A stretch of 64,000 nucleotides of DNA from Thaumasiovibrio sp047250365. Its GTDB lineage: Bacteria; Pseudomonadota; Gammaproteobacteria; Enterobacterales; Vibrionaceae. Both the position numbers and the translations under genes were made by a program. The stretch's first letter is position 1. Every line of letters starts with the position of its first letter. Shown piece by piece: positions 60,665 through 64,000 of this stretch. The notes below the pieces were generated by a model that saw only the letters and a program-made list of their open reading frames with translations, was not told where the DNA came from and did no database searches. The stretch is taken from contig NZ_JBLBVL010000002.1 in the NCBI RefSeq assembly GCF_047250365.1, forward strand, positions 124,001 through 188,000. The letters run 5' to 3'.

Positions 60665-61396
60665 TTATTCAGCTTCAGCGATGAAGCCGTCTTCTTCAGC
60701 TTGCTCAACGATGTCTTGGTTACGACCTTCAACTACAGCAGCGGCTACAGCGCCAGTGTAAAGTTGGATAGCGCGAATTGCGTCATCGTTACCAGGAACT
60801 ACGTAGTCAACACCGTCTGGGTTAGAGTTAGTATCAACAACTGCGAATACTGGGATACCCAGGTTGTTCGCTTCTTTAACCGCGATGTGCTCGTGGTCTG
60901 CATCGATGATGAAGATCGCGTCTGGTAGGCCACCCATGTTCTTGATACCGCCAAGAGACTTCTCAAGTTTTTCCATTTCACGGGTACGCATTAGCGCTTC
61001 TTTTTTAGTCAGCTTGTCAAAAGTACCGTCAGTAGACTGAGCTTCCAGATCTTTTAGACGTTTGATTGACTGGCGAACAGTTTTGTAGTTAGTCAACATA
61101 CCGCCCAACCAACGAGCGTTTACGTAGTACTGGTCACAGCTGATCGCTGCTTCTTTGATTGATTCGCTGGCTGCGCGCTTAGTACCTACGAAAAGAACTT
61201 TACCTTTACGCTCTGCGATACGGCCGATTTGAGCTAGCGCATCGTTGAACATTGGAACAGTTTTTTCTAGGTTGATGATGTGAACTTTGTTACGAGCGCC
61301 GAAAATGAAAGGCTTCATTTTTGGGTTCCAGTAACGGGTCTGGTGACCGAAGTGAACACCAGCTTTTAGCATGTCGCGCATTGATACAGTTGCCAT
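60665..61396 (-). CDS. rpsB: Ribosomal protein S2
   Basis: 243 residues. S2 signatures MRDMLKAGVHFGHQTRYWNPKM split across the N-terminus (HFGHQTRYWNPKMKPFIFG) and PDAIFIIDADHEHIAVKEAN. 30S protein recruited late in assembly. GAGG lies upstream of ATG. It has a long structured leader with probable S2 autoregulation. Confidence 0.99.
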   Translation of the reverse strand: MATVSMRDMLKAGVHFGHQTRYWNPKMKPFIFGARNKVHIINLEKTVPMFNDALAQIGRIAERKGKVLFVGTKRAASESIKEAAISCDQYYVNARWLGGMLTNYKTVRQSIKRLKDLEAQSTDGTFDKLTKKEALMRTREMEKLEKSLGGIKNMGGLPDAIFIIDADHEHIAVKEANNLGIPVFAVVDTNSNPDGVDYVVPGNDDAIRAIQLYTGAVAAAVVEGRNQDIVEQAEEDGFIAEAE

Positions 61397-61500
61397 TGAA
61401 ATATCCTCAATTGGGGTTAGGCGTCCACATATCCCATCCTACCGACCTATGCTAGGCATAAGGCACCCCGGAGAATGTGTCGATATGTGTGAGTCATTAA
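61397..61500 (-). ncRNA. rpsB leader, likely S2-binding autoregulatory RNA
   Basis: Between the promoter and rpsB the minus strand has a nested structure: GGGGT pairing with ACCCC around an inner CCTTATGC-CTA-GCATAGG hairpin, with conserved-looking GGTAGGATGGGATATG. Gammaproteobacterial rpsB leaders are known targets of S2 (from memory); the match here is by position and shape, not alignment. Confidence 0.5.
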
Positions 61501-61559
61501 ATAATATGTTTATAGCCAAACACCGATTACAAGAATCAGTTAGCAAGGCTACGGCGCGC

Positions 61560-61580
61560 TTTATACCATAAAACACCCCA
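61560..61580 (-). promoter_or_regulatory. rpsB promoter (extended -10 with GC discriminator)
   Basis: Minus strand TGG-TATAAA at 61560-61568, followed by AGCGCGCC, the GC-rich discriminator typical of stringently controlled ribosomal promoters. The -35 (possibly TGGTCA, 18 nt away) is weak. Confidence 0.6.
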
Positions 61581-61686
61581 CAATGACCAGTCTTTTACCC
61601 GCAATTTCCATTCTTGGTTTTCACAGCCGTTCGTGGCTGCTAACATAGAAGCTAACTTAACACTATCACCCCATTGAGACACTGGA

Positions 61687-62532
61687 ATGACAATTACGAT
61701 CAAAACCGCCGAAGAAATCGAAAAAATGCGCATCGCCGGCAAACTGGCCGCTGACGTGCTTGAGATGATTGCACCACACGTACAGCCAGGAGTAACAACC
61801 GAAGAGCTGGATCGTCTTTGTCATGACTATATTGTTAATGAGCAAGGCGCCATTCCTGCCCCGCTCAACTACCACGGTTTTCCAAAATCGATCTGCACCT
61901 CAATCAACCATGTTGTGTGCCACGGCATTCCTGCGCTTGAAGACGGCCTTGTTGATGGCTTTCGTAAAAAGCCAGCCGTGTTGCAAGATGGCGACATCGT
62001 CAACATCGATATCACGGTGATCAAGGACGGTTACCACGGTGACACCTCAAAAATGTTTGAAGTGGGTGACGTCTCTATCGAAGATAAGCGCCTGTCGCGA
62101 CTTGCTCAAGAAAGCCTTTATCTTGCCATCAAAAAGATCAAACCCGGCCTTAAACTCGGTGAGGTAGGGACAGCGATAGAGAAGTTCATTAAAACCCAGA
62201 ACAAAAATAACCCACGTATGAAGCTGTCAATTGTAAAAGACTTTTGTGGTCACGGCATTGGGGCCAAATTCCACGAAGACCCACAAATCGTGCATTATAA
62301 AAATGGTGATCGTACCGTGCTAAAAGCCGGGATGTGCTTTACCATCGAGCCGATGATCAATGCCGGTAAATTTGGCTGTGATGTCGATGCTGAGGATGGC
62401 TGGACGGTGTATACCGTCGATAACAAGAAATCAGCCCAGTGGGAGCACACACTTCTCGTGACCAATACCGGCTGTGAAGTCCTTACGCTACGAAAAGAAG
62501 AGAACTTACCTCGCCATGTAAAAGGGGCATAA
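61687..62532 (+). CDS. map: Methionine aminopeptidase, type I
   Basis: 281 residues, slightly longer than the E. coli enzyme (264), with the extra residues in surface loops near 90 (DGFRKKPAVLQ) and 170 (KTQNKNNPRMK). Metal ligands D108, D119, H189, E221 and E253 are all present, with the substrate histidine H79 (VVCHGIP). It removes the initiator methionine. Divergent from rpsB, as in E. coli, and followed by a terminator before glnD. Confidence 0.97.
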   Translation: MTITIKTAEEIEKMRIAGKLAADVLEMIAPHVQPGVTTEELDRLCHDYIVNEQGAIPAPLNYHGFPKSICTSINHVVCHGIPALEDGLVDGFRKKPAVLQDGDIVNIDITVIKDGYHGDTSKMFEVGDVSIEDKRLSRLAQESLYLAIKKIKPGLKLGEVGTAIEKFIKTQNKNNPRMKLSIVKDFCGHGIGAKFHEDPQIVHYKNGDRTVLKAGMCFTIEPMINAGKFGCDVDAEDGWTVYTVDNKKSAQWEHTLLVTNTGCEVLTLRKEENLPRHVKGA

Positions 62533-62549
62533 CAGATAACAGCAAATAA

Positions 62550-62572
62550 GCCAGCGTTACGCTGGCTTTTTT
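62550..62572 (+). terminator. Terminator between map and glnD
   Basis: GCCAGCG-TTA-CGCTGGC followed by six T, 20 nt before the glnD ATG. Confidence 0.9.
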
Positions 62573-62591
62573 ATTGCAGGGATTTGCAACG

Positions 62592-64000
62592 ATGACACAA
62601 ACACCATTCAATTTTAGCTTCCCCATTGATACGTCAGCGATAAAAGCGCAATTACAGCAGTTTTCAGAGCAACAGACACACGCTTTCCTTTCCGGTATCC
62701 AAGTCACACGGTTGGTCCATGAACGTAGCCATTATATGGATGCTCTGTTAACCGCTCTGTGGCAAGCATTTAAGCTTGATGCCCACCCCGATCTCGCCCT
62801 GATTGCAGTTGGAGGCTATGGACGAGGGGAACTGCATCCACTATCCGATGTGGATGTATTATTTCTCAGCCAATCTCCGCTCGATGAAGCCACTTCTGCC
62901 TCACTCAGCGACATGCTTACCCTACTGTGGGATCTAAAGCTCGACGTTGGCCACAGCGTACGCACATTATCAGAATGCCAACAAATTGCCGATGACGACC
63001 TTACCGTGGCGACAAATTTGCAAGAGTCACGCCATTTGTGTGGCCACGCAACCACGTTCGAACAACTGCTTGTTCACTTCGATAGCCCCACGTTCTGGCC
63101 AAGTCCCGTGTTTTATCGCGCTAAAGTGGATGAGCAGTTGCAACGCCACGCACGTTACAATGACACCACCTACAACTTAGAACCCGACATTAAGTCGACC
63201 CCTGGTGGTCTGCGCGATATTCATACCCTCAGTTGGATTGCACGACGCCACTTCGGCGCCACTAGCCTTCGAGAGATGAGTAAATACGGTTTTCTAACGG
63301 ACGCTGAATTTCGTGAGCTGGCCGAATGCCAAGACTACCTATGGCGTATCCGTTTTGCATTGCATATTGAGCTACGTCGTTATGATAATCGGCTCACCTT
63401 TGGCCACCAAGCCTCTGTTGCCGAGCACCTGCAATACGCAGGCGAAGGCAATCAAGGTGTGGAACGGATGATGAAGGACTTCTATCGCACCCTGCAGCGT
63501 GTGGTTGAACTCAACAAAATGCTTTTACAGCTATTCGAACAAGCCATATTACTGCCTGAAAGCGAAGGCAAAAGCTTCATCTTAGATGATGATTTCGAAA
63601 TTTGTGGCACGTTAATACAGGCTCGTAAGCCGGCTCTGTTCCAAGCCCGACCTGAAACTATTTTAGATATGTTTTTACATATCGCTAGCCACTCCGAAGT
63701 AGAAGGGATCAGCGCCCCCACCCTACGCCAGTTGCGTACGGCTCGACGGCGTCTGAATCGTTTTTTGGTCGACATCCCAGCAGCAAGAGATAAGTTTATG
63801 GCGTTAGTGCGCCATTCTAACGCGCTACATAAAGCATTTAGCTTAATGCACCGTCATGGCGTGCTTGCCGCTTACTTGCCGCAATGGAGTCAAATTGTTG
63901 GCCAGATGCAATTCGACCTTTTCCATGTCTATACCGTCGATGAGCACACCATGCGATTAGTAAAAAACTTGCATAAGTTCTCGCAAGACGCTTACCGCGA
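62592..64000 (+). CDS. glnD: Bifunctional PII uridylyltransferase/uridylyl-removing enzyme, 5' part
   Basis: 469 codons are visible and the frame is open at the right edge; the full protein is about 870-890 residues. Nucleotidyltransferase motif GGYGRGELHPLSDVDVL (74-90) with D86 and D88, then the helical GlnD linker (STPGGLRDIHTLSWIAR), and the start of the HD domain (FHVYTVDEHTMRL) near 440. The C-terminal ACT domains are beyond the window. It uridylylates PII when glutamine is low and reverses this when high. Start: ATG at 62592 with AGGG about ten bases upstream. Confidence 0.95.
   Translation, partial: MTQTPFNFSFPIDTSAIKAQLQQFSEQQTHAFLSGIQVTRLVHERSHYMDALLTALWQAFKLDAHPDLALIAVGGYGRGELHPLSDVDVLFLSQSPLDEATSASLSDMLTLLWDLKLDVGHSVRTLSECQQIADDDLTVATNLQESRHLCGHATTFEQLLVHFDSPTFWPSPVFYRAKVDEQLQRHARYNDTTYNLEPDIKSTPGGLRDIHTLSWIARRHFGATSLREMSKYGFLTDAEFRELAECQDYLWRIRFALHIELRRYDNRLTFGHQASVAEHLQYAGEGNQGVERMMKDFYRTLQRVVELNKMLLQLFEQAILLPESEGKSFILDDDFEICGTLIQARKPALFQARPETILDMFLHIASHSEVEGISAPTLRQLRTARRRLNRFLVDIPAARDKFMALVRHSNALHKAFSLMHRHGVLAAYLPQWSQIVGQMQFDLFHVYTVDEHTMRLVKNLHKFSQDAYR

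Noticed and set aside
1..64000. CRISPR arrays, transposons, prophage, tRNA or rRNA genes
   Set aside because: None seen: no regularly spaced repeats, transposase, integrase or RNA-gene signatures were recognised on either strand.

Overview
This 64 kb window is chromosomal core DNA from a marine-type gammaproteobacterium, most likely a member of the Vibrionaceae. Pointers are the gene order isc operon / trmJ / suhB / secFD-yajC-tgt-queA / aceAB / oxyR-prx / cutC / ppk2 / phoU-pstBAC / ppk-ppx, the very long PstA and PstC permeases, a trypsin-like protease ending in a GlyGly-CTERM sorting signal, an OxyR2-type regulator beside a peroxiredoxin, and close residue-level similarity to Vibrio and Escherichia proteins. 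I cannot name the genus from sequence alone; moderate GC would fit Salinivibrio, Grimontia or a similar genus. I saw no transposase, phage gene, integrase, CRISPR array, tRNA or rRNA.

Left part (1-24 kb): the 5' end of pepB, then the complete Fe-S assembly operon iscR-iscS-iscU-iscA-hscB-hscA-fdx-iscX on the minus strand. It has a near-perfect type-1 IscR operator over the iscR promoter and a terminator that separates it from pepB. Next come trmJ, suhB, and the queA-tgt-yajC-secD-secF cluster (queuosine tRNA modification plus Sec translocation accessory proteins), with three consecutive hairpins between queA and tgt. A secreted trypsin-like protease, a CBS-pair protein and acpH follow, then the glyoxylate shunt genes aceB-aceA (no aceK nearby), the divergent oxyR2/peroxiredoxin pair, cutC and ppk2.

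Middle part (23-41 kb): phosphate and polyphosphate. phoU-pstB-pstA-pstC is preceded by a well-formed Pho box, but no pstS lies beside it. ppk1 and ppx overlap by 32 nt, and ppk2 lies just across the pst cluster. After ppx come a cNMP/CBS/DUF294 protein with a DEDDh exonuclease, a BCCT osmolyte transporter, a patatin-like lipase, the small proteins YaeP and a DUF4250 protein, and an NSS-family sodium symporter behind a TrpR-like operator. This stretch is where two blocks that I recall as distant in Vibrio cholerae meet.

Right part (41-64 kb): the classical envelope and housekeeping superoperon on the minus strand, rpsB-tsf, pyrH-frr, uppS-cdsA-dxr-rseP-bamA-ompH(skp)-lpxD-fabZ-lpxA-lpxB-rnhB-dnaE-accA-tilS. 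map and the first 1.4 kb of glnD diverge from rpsB on the plus strand. Several hairpin terminators or attenuators subdivide the superoperon, and cdsA, ompH and fabZ appear to use TTG start codons. Most of the window is ordinary core genome; the observations most worth checking are regulatory sites and a few accessory proteins rather than a new multi-gene system.
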